Shown: piece by piece, positions 12,344 through 23,588 of the stretch
Layout: the number at the start of each line of letters is the position of its first letter
Numbering within the stretch: the stretch's first letter is position 1
DNA from: Malus domestica
Lineage: Eukaryota; Streptophyta; Magnoliopsida; Rosales; Rosaceae
Length of the DNA: 64,000 nt
Direction: 5' to 3'
NCBI RefSeq assembly: GCF_042453785.1
Contig: NC_091673.1
Location: 3,231,501 to 3,295,500 of the forward strand
Position numbers and translations under genes: made by a program
Notes under the pieces: model-generated
Seen by the model: only the letters and a program-made list of their open reading frames with translations
Told to the model about the DNA's origin: nothing
The model's database searches: none

Positions 12344-12925
12344 TTATCACCAACTAGGTGATCAAAAGTACGTCCAGTACTCCAAATTTATTCGGCACCC
12401 TGCCGCTATTATCACCAACCAAGTGATCAAAAGTACGCCCAGTACTCCACAATTATTCGGCACCCTGCCGCTATTATCACTAACTAGGTGATCAAAAGTA
12501 TGTCCAGTACTCCAAAATTATACATGAGCATCACTCATGTCAATCATACATAAACATTCATGAGCATCACTTATGTCAAATCATACATAAACATTCATGA
12601 CCATTATCCATGTCAACATTCATGAGCATCACTCATGTCAATCAGCTTCAAAAGCTTCATTTACAGAGCTTTAGCTTCAAAAGCTTCATTTACAGAGCTC
12701 TAGCTTCAAAAGCTTAATTTACAGAGCTCTAACTTTAAAAGCTTAATTTACAGAGCTCTAGCTTCAAAAGCTTCATCTACAAAAGCTCCAGCTTCGAAAG
12801 CTTAATTTACAGAGCTCTAGCTTCAAAAGCTTCATCTACAAAAGCTCTAGCGTCGAAAGCTTAATTTATAGAGCTCTAGCTTCAAAGCTTCACTTGCAAA
12901 GCTTCACCTACAAAGCTTCAGTGCA
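12344..12925. repeat. Three adjacent minisatellites inside LTR element
   Basis: 12344-12520: about three copies of a ~64-bp unit (tattatcaccaactaggtga...). 12520-12640: repeats of 'cattcatgagcatcac'. 12641-12920: about eight copies of a ~30-bp unit built on 'agctctagcttcaaaagctt', which contains HindIII-like aagctt steps. All lie between the captured gene pieces and the promoter-like array. Confidence 0.85.
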
Positions 12926-13089
12926 GGGTATACAAATCCCGCCTCCGAACAACCACCACTTCGGCCCATACATGGATTCAATTTGAATTCTCCAGCCAAC
13001 AGACTTTACTGACTGAAGACTTGGGGACTACATTATGTACCATATATTGGGCCTCAACTAGGCCTCATGAAAAATACTTGGGGAACTTA

Positions 13090-13570
13090 ACCCATTATTT
13101 ATGTACTGAGGAGTGAGCCCTTATTCTATAAAAGGGACTCCTTCACTTTTATTAGAGAGCACCCATTATTCATGTACTGAGGAGCGAACCCTTATTTTAT
13201 AAAAGGGACTCCCACACCTTCATTAGAGAGCATCGCCGCCAGCTGAGCAACCGCCTCACCGCGAACATCACTCCTAACCCATCACTTATGTATTGAGGAG
13301 CGATCCCTTATTCTATAAAAGGGACTCCCTCACCATCATTAGAGAGCATCGTTGCCTACTGAGCAATCGCCTCGCCGGGAGCATCAACTCTAGCCCACAA
13401 TTTATGTATTGAGGAGCGAGCCCTTATTCTATAAAAGGGATTCCCTCACCATCATTAGAGAGCATCGCCGCCTACTGAGCAACCGCCTCACCGCGAGCAT
13501 CAACTCTACCCCACCATTTATGTATTGAGGAGCGAGCCCTTATTCTATAAAAGGGTATTTCTCACCTTCA
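13090..13570 (+). repeat. Tandem array of an LTR-like TATA module
   Basis: Five copies of a module containing 'cccttattctataaaaggga' occur near 13120, 13191, 13307, 13422 and 13539, four of them spaced about 115 bp apart. The same motif is the TATA region of the element's own LTRs (near 10010 and 13895). The units also share 'attagagagcatcgccgcc' and 'tgtattgaggagcgag'. It looks like an internal amplification of LTR promoter sequence. Confidence 0.85.
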
Positions 13571-13784
13571 AACGCCCCAAGCCGAGCCAACCAAGGCAAC
13601 ATAAGTCACAAGCCGAGCAGCCTCGCAACATGTGCTACATCTAGTTGAGCCTCATTTCACATTGAGCACCGCCTCATATCGAGTATTCAGTTCTAGACGA
13701 CATCTAGTTACTTCGGCCCACACATGGACTGAATTTCAAGTCTTCAGCCAAAAGACTCTCTTGACTGAAGACTTGGGGGACTAC

Positions 13785-14140
13785 TGTTTGTACCATACTT
13801 AGGGCCTCCATATTTAGATCTCATATAAATACTCGGGGGACTCAAATGTAATTATGTAATAAAGGAATGAGCAAATATGTAATAAGCGATGAGCCCTTAT
13901 TCTATAAAATGACTTTTCACCCTCCTCATTAGGAAAGGCCAATTTCTTAGGCCTGAGATCCCCTCTTATATTTAGAGCAAAGCTCTCTCCTTCACAATCC
14001 TCTCAGAGAAATACAATAATCAGTGTGGACGTAACCCAGACATTGGGGTGAACCACGATACATCTTGTGTTATTTACTTTCTTGCAGATTCACGGTCGGA
14101 TTTACGTTGTTCCAAGACCCCTCGGTTTTGTGCATCAACA
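13785..14140 (+). repeat. 3' LTR of gene-capturing element
   Basis: 356 bp, partner of 9898-10253, followed by the TGGTG target duplication. Confidence 0.93.
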
Positions 14141-14623
14141 TGGTGCATTTCATGAGCTTGGCTGACTTTTTACTTGCTTTATGCAGTAAAAAGTTCTGTA
14201 GTGCTTCATATTTGAAAATGTACGCGCCTAACCTTCAGACAATTATTGAATTGCAAATTTACCAAAATTTCAAACGAGACCATCCATGTTAGTCGACATG
14301 CACGGATTTATTAAGGACGAAAGTGTAAATATCTCCTCATTAGATAAAACTTAGAGACTAAGTAATTGTTACAGGTTTGTTAGGACAGTTAGTCATTGTT
14401 GGACTTAGTTAGGACATTTTGTTAGACTTGGTTTACATGTATATATACTCAAATGTAATCTTATTGTTTTTTTATGAAATGAAAAATACATTTCTAATAT
14501 GGTATCACCGCATTTTTTGGTCTAACGACCGCCTTTCTTTCTCGATCCCAACGTTTTCGTTTCCTACTCTGATCTTCTTTTCCGATTTGCCTCATCTTTG
14601 CTTGCTGCCTTCAAACCCTAGCC

Positions 14624-15547
14624 ATGGCGATTGGTGCGACTGGTGCATCTCCATTATCTGATGCAGATTCTCATGTTCATCTCTCTCATTCGGAGATTCC
14701 AAGCCCTAATTCCTCTGCAATTACCTCAATCACAATTCATAATATTGGATCTTTAGTTCCGATTAAGCTCACTACTACGAATTATCTGACTTGGAGTGCT
14801 CTTTTCGCTCCGATCTTCTGTCAATATAATCTCCGTGGTTTGATCGATGGATCCATGGGGGCACCGCCTAAATTTCTTTTTGATGCCTTAGGAAATCGTA
14901 CCACAACCTTGAATCCAGAATTTGTGACTTGGTTCGAGAATGATCAGAACATTCTCATCTGGTTAAATTCAACGCTCTCGGAGTCTCTTATTCCCTTCAC
15001 TGTTGGCGTTACATCTGCTCGTGAGCTTTGGGCTAAATTGGAATCACGTCTTGCCACTGCCTCTCAGTCGCATATTCATGAGTTCCATTCTCGCCTTCTC
15101 AATCTTTCCAAAGGTGAATCCACTGCTGCTCAATATCTCCAGAAAATTGAAGAAATTGCTGATGCACTTGCCAGTGCTGGAGCACCGGTTGATGATTCTG
15201 ATCTCATCTCCGTCAGTCTCCATGGCTTGCCTCCTGAATTTGATTCGTTTGTGGATGCGATACAATTCCGACTTGGATCTACAACGATTGATGAACTTCA
15301 TGACCTGTTGATAAGCAAAGAGATTCAACTCAATCGTCGTAAGAAATTGTCATATGCGACACCTTTTCAAGCTTTTTCATCGTCTGCTGGTATTCTGCCT
15401 ACACTGTCACACCCAAACCCTAATTCTCAAGCCTTCACTGCTCAGAATTTCTCAAATTCTACAAACAACAGTCGTGGCATGGATCGAAATTCCAGAAATT
15501 ATTCTCAAAATCGAGGCAATTTTCGTTCAAACAACAATCACAATTAA
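14624..15547 (+). pseudogene. copia gag
   Basis: Starts at an ATG in good context (gccATGgcg) and runs 307 codons. Contains the UBN2/gag motif region TTNYLTWSALFAPIFCQYNL and ends in an Asn-rich tail at a TAA. Beyond the stop the frame continues into the zinc knuckle, but its second Cys is Trp (CQIW...H...C), so the knuckle is degenerate. Lineage-typical length; functional gag is unlikely because the downstream pol is dead. Confidence 0.9.
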
Positions 15548-17002
15548 TGGCAGAATTCATATCACAACAACAATCAGCGGCAACGCTACAATAATAATCG
15601 TGGATGTCGAAACACTTTTCAACTTTTTGGCAACAAAGTTCATTGTCAAATCTGGAGACAATTTGATCACGAAGCTTGGAATTGTCTTCATTGCATAAAT
15701 GCAATTTACAGTGCTCCATCATCTCACTCTGCAATGGTGGCCAACACCTCCAATTCTGCTCATACTTGAATTGTAGACTCAGGTGCTACTTCTCACATGA
15801 CCAACTCATCTGGCAATCTTCAGAATTCAGAAGCCTATAGAGGACTTGAACAAGTTACATTGGCAATGGAAAAGGTTTACCTATCTCTCATTCTGGATCT
15901 TCTATTTTGCCTACTGCACATTATAATTTTCACTTACATAATGTGCTTCATGTCCCTGCTCTTAAGCAAAATCTACTTTCTGCAAATCAATTTTTTATTG
16001 ATAACTGGTGCTTAATGCATCTTTATCTTTTTCACTTCACTGTGAAGGATCTTTCTTCAGGGATGATGCTTTTTAAAGGTCCTGTCAGAGAAGGTTTCTA
16101 TTATTTTCATTCCTTTTCATCTCATGTTGTGCATTCTAAAGCTTTGACTGCAACTATTAAAGCTTCCAATAAAGTGTGGCATCAAAGGTTGGGCCACCCC
16201 TTTGTGAAGATTTTACATAAATTGGCTGCAATATCATGTATCTTAGTTTCTCATAGTAAAAATAAGTCTTTTTGCTTCAAATGTGCATTAGGCAAGTGTT
16301 CTAGACTTCCTTTTGTATCTGTAACTTGCACTACCAGTAAACCTCTAAAGCTTATTCACACTGATGTTTGGGGGCCTGCACCTGTGTCTTCTCTTCATGG
16401 CTTTCGATATTATGTACTTTTTGTGGATGATTACACCAAGTATACTTGGTTTTTCCCTTTGAGATACAAATCTGAGGTATTCTCTATATTTGTTAACTTC
16501 AAGAATCTTGTTGAAAACTCTCTATGTACTAAAATCATTGCACTTAGATCTGATTCTGAGGTTGAGTTCTTGAGTAGTTCTTTCTCTCAATTTTTGATTG
16601 CCAATGGCATTCAACATCAGCTTAGTTGTCCTCATACATCTAAGCAAAATGGGTGTGCATAACGGAAACATAGGCACTTGGTTGAAACTGCAAGGACTTT
16701 GTTGGCAGCTTTTCGTGTTCCTCATTTCTATTGGGTTGATGTATTTGCAACTACAATTTATCTGATCAATCGATTACCTACTGCCTTCAAATTTTCACCT
16801 TGGGAGTTATTATTTCAACGGTTGCCAAATTACAGTACTCTTCGAGTTTTTTGTTGTGCTTGCTTCCTTTGGTTACAACCATACTCTCATTCCAAGCTAC
16901 ATTCGAAGAGCAAATTATGTGTTTTCATGGGATATAGCTTGCATCATAAAGGATATAAATGTCTTGACCCTGTGACCAAGAAAGTTTACACATCCCGGCA
17001 TG
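15548..17002 (+). pseudogene. copia protease and integrase (broken)
   Basis: Protease active site VDSGATSHM lies near 15772, preceded by an in-frame TGA where a Trp codon is usual. The pre-integrase HHCC segment (WHQRLGHP ... CFKCALGKCSRLPF) is at about 16179-16315. The integrase core follows: Asp in HTDVWGP (near 16357) and Asp in RSDSEVEF (near 16550). The third catalytic residue (Glu of the D,D,35E triad, context QNG-x-A-E-R-K) is replaced by TAA at 16660-16662. The frame stops at the hAT-like insertion at 17003. Confidence 0.9.
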
Positions 17003-20000
17003 TAGGCCTGGCAATTCCTGACACGACCCGATAACCCGACACGACACGACATGAAATTAACAGGTGTTCGGGTCGACACGATAACGAAACGGGTCATTAT
17101 CGGGTAACCCGATAAGCACCTGTTAAGATAACGGGTTTGTTTGGGTATACACGTGGGTAACACGATACACGATAAGCAGAATATTAATTTAATAATTTAT
17201 AACCCTAAAAAAATACTATAATAATTATATATATATATATATATATTAATTTAACAATTTTATACCCCTAAAAACTATAATAATTATATATATATATATT
17301 AAATTAACTATAATAATTATACCCAAAATATTAACTATAATAATTATATATATATATATATATTAAATTTTATACCCCTAAAAACTATAATAATTATACA
17401 TACAAAATAAATAGATTTAAATCTACTTAATAAATAAATACATATACACACACACACACACACCATTGAACTTCATGGGATACGAATTATACGAAACTAA
17501 TTTCAACGATCCAACCGTCAAACATATTTGTATATACTTCGAGATCGTATACGTCAAAAATTGCAAAAAACAAACATTCAGAGACCAAGTAACGGGAAAA
17601 AACTTTTCGACGGTTATAAACGAAAAATCACGATTTAACGGTCATTTTAACTCCGATTTTGATGATTTTTTACAACCACACTCCTTGACCCTATATGAAT
17701 ACAATGATTGAATTCAATCTTCAATTTAAAATATTTACACTAGTGGATACCACAAAATCTTATGTTATACTTAATAAAAGTATGAATAAACTCTTAAGTA
17801 TTAGTGAATCTATTGTTTTGATGGGATACTCATTCTACAAAACTAGTTTCAATGATCCAACCGTCAAACATGTTTGTATAGGCTTCGAGATCGCATACGC
17901 CAAAAATTGCAAAAAACAAACATTCAGAGATCAAGTAATGGGACAAAAGTTTTCGACGGTTATAAACGAAAAATCACGATTTAACGGTTATTTTAATTCC
18001 GATTTTGATGATTTTTGACAACTACACTCCTTGACCCTATATGAATACAAGTAATGAATTCAATCTTCAATTTAAAATATTTACACTAGTGGATACCACA
18101 AAATCTTATGTTATACTTAATAAAAGTATGAATAAACTATTAAGTATTAGTGAATCTATTGTTTTGATGGGATACTCATTCTACGAAACTAGTTTCAAAG
18201 ATCCAACCGTCAAACATGTTTGTATATACTTCGAGATCGCATACGTCAAAAATTACAAAAAAACAAATATTCAGAGATCAATTAACGGGACAAAACTTTT
18301 CGACGGTTATAAAAAGAAAAATCACGATTTAACGGTCATTTTAACTCTGATTTTGATGATTTTTTGCAGCTACACTCCTTGACCTTATATGAATACAATG
18401 ATTGAATTCGATCTTCAATTTAAAATATTTACACTAGTACTTAATAAAAGTATGAATAAACTATTAAGTATTAGTGAATCTATTGTTTTGATGGGATACT
18501 CATTCTACGAAACTAGTTTCAATGATCTAACCGTCAAACATGTTTATATATACTTCGAGATCGCATACGCCAAAATTGCAAAAAACAAACATTCAGAGAG
18601 CAAGTAACGGGACAAAACTTTTCGACGGTTATAAACGAAAAATCACGATTTAACGGTTAATTTAACTCCAATTTTGATGATTTTTTACAACTACACTCAT
18701 TGACCTTATATGAATACAATGATTGAATTCGATCTTCAAATTAAAATATTTACACTAGTGGATACCACAAAATCTTATGTTATACTTAATAAAGTATGAA
18801 TAAACTATTAAGTATTAGTGAATCTATTGTTTTGATGGGATACTCATTCTACGAAACTAGTTTCAAAGATCCAACCGTCAAACATGTTTGTATATACTTC
18901 GAGATCGCATACGTCAAAAATTACAAAAAAAAAACATTCAGAGATCAATTAATGGGACAAAACTTTTCGACGGTTATAAAAAGAAAAATCACGATTTAAC
19001 GGTCATTTTAACTCTAATTTTGATGATTTTTTGCAGCTACACTCATTGACCTTATATGAATACAATGATTGAATTCGATCTTCAATTTAAAATATTTACA
19101 CTAGTGGATACCACAAAATCTTATACTTAATAAAAGTATGAATAAACTATTAAGTATTAGTGAATATATTGTTTTGATGGGATACTCATTCTACGAAACT
19201 AGTTTCAAAGATCCAACCGTCAAACATGTTTGTATATACTTCGAGATCGCATACGTCAAAAATTACAAAAAACAAACATTCAGAGATCAAGTAACGGGAC
19301 AAAAGTTTTCGACGGTTATAAACGAAAAATCACGATTTAACAGTCATTTTAACTCCGATTTTGATGATTTTTTACAACCACACTCCTTGATCCTATATGA
19401 ATACAACGATTGAATTCGATCTTCAATTTAAAATATTTACACTAGTGGATACCACAAAATCTTATATTATACTTAATAAAAGTATGAATAAACTATTAAG
19501 TATTAGTGAATCTATTGTTTTGATGGGATACTCATTCTATGAAACTAGTTTCAATGATCCAACCGTCAAACATGTTTATATATACTTCGAGATCGCATAC
19601 ACCAAAAAGTGAAAAAAACAAACATTCAGAGATCAAGTAACAGGACAAAAGTTTTTGACGGTTATAAACGAAAAATCACGATTTAACGGTCATTTTAATT
19701 CTGATTTTGATGATTTTTTACAACTACACTCCTTGACCCTAAATGAATACAATGATTGAATTCGATCTTCAATTTAAAATATTTACACTAGTGGATACCA
19801 CAAAATCTTATGTTATACTTAATAAAAGTATGAATAAACTCTTAAGTATTAGTGAATCTATTGTTTTGATGGGATACTCATTCTACGAAACTAGTTTCAA
19901 TGATCCAACCGTCAAACATGTTTGTATATATTTCGAGATCGCATACGCCAAAAATTGCAAAAAATAAACATTCAGAGAGCAAGTAACGGGACAAAACTTT

Positions 20001-20808
20001 TCGACGATTATAAACGAAAAATCACGTTTTGACGGTTAATTTAACTCCAATTTTGATGATTTTTTTACAACTACACTCCTTGACCTTATATGAATACAAT
20101 GATTGAATTCGATCTTCAATTTAAAATATTTACACTAGTGGATACCACAAAATCTTATGTTTATACTTAATAAAAGTATGGTATATTGTTTTATTTTTTT
20201 TCATAATTATTTTGGTAAACTTCTCATAATTTGAATGATTTTTAATGTTTGGTTTTTCTATGTTTAGTTTATGCAGAAGAGAGTTATGACGTGGAAAACC
20301 TTACTGAAAACATCATCAATATAACTCTTGAAGGCAATAGATCAAGCCAAAGTTCCAATGCAATTTCATGATGATCGATGTAAATCGAGGATTTTGTAAA
20401 TTGAGGTTTAAACTTTTGAGAAAGATTTCACAACCTTGAAAACAAAAACTGTTTCATTTTGCATATCCTTGCACATTTAAAGTTTGTAATAGATTAGTAG
20501 TGTTTGTATTATTTTTTTATTAGGCTCTTATTTTTAAGTGTAGATGTAGTACTTAAACGACAAATGTATTTTAATGTTTTGAAGTAATATTTATGTGGCA
20601 ATGTGTGGTATGTGCAAATTTAAGAAAAAAAATATATTTTTCTTAACGGGTCATAACGGGTCGGGTCACTTTACCCGTTGGGTAAAGTGACACGACCTGT
20701 TAAGGACCCGTTAAGATAACGGGTGTGACACGACACGACCCGTTAAGATAACAGGTGTTACACGAAAACGACACGAACACGACTGACACGACCCGTTTGC
20801 CAGACCTA
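17003..20808. mobile_element. Non-autonomous hAT-like element in copia
   Basis: 3806 bp with inverted ends TAGGCCTGGCAA / TTGCCAGACCTA and an exact 8-bp target duplication CCGGCATG (16995-17002, 20809-20816), the hAT signature. Both subterminal regions are dense in CGACACG and ACGGGT motifs, typical transposase-binding clusters of hAT elements. There is no transposase gene. Most of the interior is a tandem array of a ~345-bp unit, flanked on the left by TA-rich microsatellite sequence (17220-17360). Confidence 0.92.
17462..20179 (+). repeat. ~345-bp satellite array inside hAT element
   Basis: The marker 'atgaatacaa' recurs at 17695, 18041, 18389, 18710, 19056, 19397, 19743 and 20090, giving unit lengths of 346, 348, 321, 346, 341, 346 and 347 bp, with partial units at each end. 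Every unit shows similar short frames (for example MNKLLSISES and VLMGYSFYETSF), but they are interrupted at different places, so they are best read as repeated non-coding DNA. Each unit contains 'aaccgtcaaa' and 'gacggttata', a potential hairpin-forming pair. Confidence 0.93.
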
Positions 20809-20816
20809 CCGGCATG

Positions 20817-22710
20817 TTCTTTTTTATGAAACAAGTTTTCCTTTTCATAATTTTTCAGTCCCTGTTTCTTCCACATCTCTCAATTCTCCTCTTCAGCAAT
20901 TCCCATCATCTCTCACATTTACCACTCCCACTTCCAACCTACAACCTCAACCTCACCTACCATCACCCCCACCTACAACCTTTGCCTTATCTAGTTCTCC
21001 GCAACCTACTTCCCTCTCCACAGAATTACAGGCTTCATCACCCTCTAATCCAACCTTACCATATCTTTTACCTTCCTCTAATCATCACCCAATGCAGACA
21101 AGATCAAAGTCTGGGATATTTAAACCCAAGGCTTTCACAGCCATAAAGCATCCACTTTCACCTCATATTGCTTCATATTATACTCATAACACCTATCTGC
21201 AAGCATCAAAACATCTTCACTGGCGCCAAGCAATGCAGGAGGAATATAATGCTCTTCTCAGTACAGGTACATGGTCTTTAGTTCCCTTTACATCCTCTCA
21301 TAATATTGTCGGCTACAAGTGGGTATTCCAAATCAAAAAAAAGCCAGATGGGTCTATTGACAGATACAAGGCCTGATTAGTTGCTAAAGGTTTCAATCAA
21401 CAAAAGGGCTTGGACTATTCTGAGACTTTTAGTCCAGTGGCAAAACCAGTTACCATTCGAATACTTCTCACTCTTGCTTGTCAATTTGATTGGTTTCTTA
21501 ACCAACTTGATGTTAGCAATGCCTTTTTGCATGGTACACTCACATAATACGTGTTTATGCAACAACCTTCTGGTTTTGAGGATTCCACCAAGCCAAATCA
21601 TGTTTGTCATCTTCACAGGTCTCTCTATGGTTTGAAACAAGCTCCTCGAGCTTGGTATGAAAAATTGAATGGTGCTCTGATTTCTTTGGGGTTTATTCGC
21701 TCCCAAAATGACCATTCCCTGTTTATCAAAAGGGATCCGCAGTTGGTATTCATACTGGTTTATGTGGATGACATTTTAGTCACTGGACCCTTTTCTGTAG
21801 AATGTCAAAAGGTGATTACACAATTGAGTAGTTTGTTCCCTGTTAAAGATCTTGGCTCTTTACATTATTTCCTCGGCATTGAGGTCAAGTGATCATCATC
21901 TGGAATCTTTATTAATCAGACCAAATACATTCTTGATCTTTTGCAACAGTCTCACATGGATGGAGCAAAACCATGTTCCACACCTCTCAATACAGAAAAG
22001 CTTGATCATGAGTCTCCACTTCTTGACAATGTTACTGAATACAGGTCCTTGGTAGAGCCTTACAATATCTCACCTGGACTCGACCTGATTTGAGTTTTGC
22101 TGTTAATCTTGTTTGTCAGTACATGCATAGTCCCTGAGTCTCTCACTTTCAAGTTGTTAAAAGAATCCTTCGGTACTTAAAAGGCTCTATTGATATGGGT
22201 TTATGGTTCTCTAAATGCCCTGTTCCTTTGGCACTTCAAGCATTCTCTGATGCTGACTGGGCAAGATGTTCTTTAGACAGGCGATCCACTGGTGGTTTCT
22301 GTGTTTTCCTTGGCAGTTCTATTATTAGTTGGAGTGCTAAAAAGCAACCAACAGTAGCACGATCTTCCACTGAAGCCGAATACAGGTCTCTTGCTAATAA
22401 TGCCGCAGAGTTGTCATGGATCTCCAAGCTTTTAGTTGATATTGGCTATTCTCCTCCTTGTTCACCTCAGTTGTGGTGTGATAATATCTCTGCCATTTCT
22501 CTGGTGAAGAATCCTATTTTTCATGCTCGCACGAAGCATGTTGAAATAGATTATCACTACATAAGGGAGAAAGTGTTAGCCAAGCAACTTGTTGTCCAAT
22601 TTGTGTGTGCACAAGATCAAGTTGCAGATATTTTTACCAAGTCTCTGTCCAAGTCCAGATTTACCTTTCCCGACACAAACTCTCTCTTTGGGTTCCTCCG
22701 TTTAGTTTGA
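20817..22710 (+). pseudogene. copia reverse transcriptase and RNase H (broken)
   Basis: Continues the pol frame after the hAT-like insertion. Reverse transcriptase landmarks: [53 protein letters not shown] and the YVDD catalytic box near 21761. RNase H: DADWARCSLDRRSTGGF, SSTEAEYRSLA, HARTKHVEIDYH, VADIFTKSLS. In-frame stops occur at about 21376 (CGA to TGA), 21546 (likely CAA to TAA), 21891 and 22093; several are C-to-T changes as expected from decay of methylated cytosine. Confidence 0.92.
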
Positions 22711-23203
22711 GGGGGGCTATTAAGGATGAAAGTGTAAATATCTCCTCATTAGATAAAACTTAGAGACTAAGTAATTGTTACAGGTTTGTTAGGACAGTTA
22801 GTCATTGTTGGACTTAGTTAGGACAGTTTGTTAGACTTGATTTACATGTATATATACTCAAATGTAATCTTATTGTTTTTTGATTAAATGAAAAATACAT
22901 TTCTAATAGGATTGATGTCTACATAATTTGAAAATGTACATAATTTCTTTATACGAAGTGTTTGTACTTCTCTGTAGGTTTAATTAAGCATATCAAAATC
23001 AACTATCTACCAATACACGCACTCGAATACGCATCAAATGATGTCAATTTACATATGTCTCGATTAAGCATCCGATTCAGCACCATCTCCCAACAGGCCA
23101 CCAGTCCATTTTATCCCCCTTTGCTCGTGCAATCACATCTTATTCACCTCATATCTGCTGAAAGTAGGGATTCTAATTCCGTGTCACAATTATGAACTTC
23201 GAC

Positions 23204-23210
23204 TATAAAA
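23204..23210 (+). promoter_or_regulatory. TATA box of small Lys/Ala/Pro-rich gene 1
   Basis: TATAAAA, 89 nt upstream of the ATG at 23293. The paralogue has the same spacing (26796 to 26889, 93 nt), which supports both as core promoters. Confidence 0.7.
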
Positions 23211-23292
23211 TGGTTGAACTCTAGTAGAGGTAACAATTGAGGCCAGACAACAGGAAGCAAACACTTTAGCGTGTAAGATTAACAAAACCGAA

Positions 23293-23588
23293 ATGGCATC
23301 ACTCAAGCAAGAGAAACCTACTTCCACTCAACCCACTGCCGGGCAGGCCAAGAAAGAGCCTGCTCCAAAAGCTTGTTGTACCACACCCAAAGCTCCAGCC
23401 TCCAAACCCGACCCTAAGAAGGCTGAGACAAAGCCTAGGGAGCTTAAGAAGAGGGTAAGTGCCTAAATACATCGATCCATATATTTTCATATTTATTGGG
23501 CACCAAACATGTGCTTATTAACACCTTAAATTTTGTTTTGCGACGGTTTTATCAGACAACAGGAAGCAAGCCTGCAGCCAAGAATTAG
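23293..23588 (+). CDS. 64-aa Lys/Ala/Pro-rich protein, paralogue 1
   Basis: Two exons, 23293-23454 (54 codons) and 23556-23588 (10 codons and TAG), joined at a phase-0 GT-AG intron of 101 bp. The product begins MASLKQEKPTSTQP and is dominated by Lys, Pro, Ala and Thr with no hydrophobic segment or signal peptide; it is strongly basic and probably disordered. It includes the dipeptide CC (CCTTPKAP). The paralogue at 26889 has an identical exon layout and shares GQAKKEPA, KAPASK and the C-terminal SxPAAKN/KSAAKN. Composition recalls linker-histone tails, but no domain was recognised and no function is proposed. A TATA box at the expected distance and the conserved structure argue that it is a real gene. 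Confidence 0.75.

Larger units (their letters stand above)
9898..14140 (+). mobile_element. Gene-capturing non-autonomous LTR retrotransposon
   Basis: Two 356-bp LTRs (9898-10253 and 13785-14140), both TGTTTGTACC...CATCAACA, flanked by the exact 5-bp duplication TGGTG (9893-9897, 14141-14145). Directly inside the left LTR is the primer-binding-like TTTGGCGCCGTCTGTGGG (10254 onward); a purine-rich 'acttgggggactac' precedes the right LTR. The 3.5-kb interior has no gag, protease, integrase or reverse transcriptase. It holds fragments of host genes (10.4-11.8 kb) and several tandem repeat blocks (12.3-13.6 kb). The LTRs differ at a modest number of sites by eye, so the insertion is not very recent. 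Mobility would need proteins supplied by another element. Confidence 0.93.
14309..22908 (+). mobile_element. Degenerate Ty1/copia with TA...TA LTRs
   Basis: Two 191-bp LTRs (14309-14499, 22718-22908) begin TATTAAGGA and end TTCTAATA instead of TG...CA, and are flanked by exact GGATT duplications (14304-14308, 22909-22913). The primer site TGGTATCA follows the left LTR at 14500, as in copia elements primed by initiator Met tRNA; a GAGGGGGG tract precedes the right LTR. The order gag, protease, integrase, reverse transcriptase, RNase H identifies Ty1/copia. The reading frame is broken by several stops and interrupted at 17003-20808 by a hAT-like element, so the copy is dead. The LTRs differ at only a few positions by eye. 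Confidence 0.95.

Noticed and set aside
17466-19967. Repeated frames of 60-113 codons (MNKLLSISES... family) as tandem genes
   Set aside because: They follow the ~345-bp satellite unit exactly, are broken at different points in each unit and have no introns, start context or recognisable domain.
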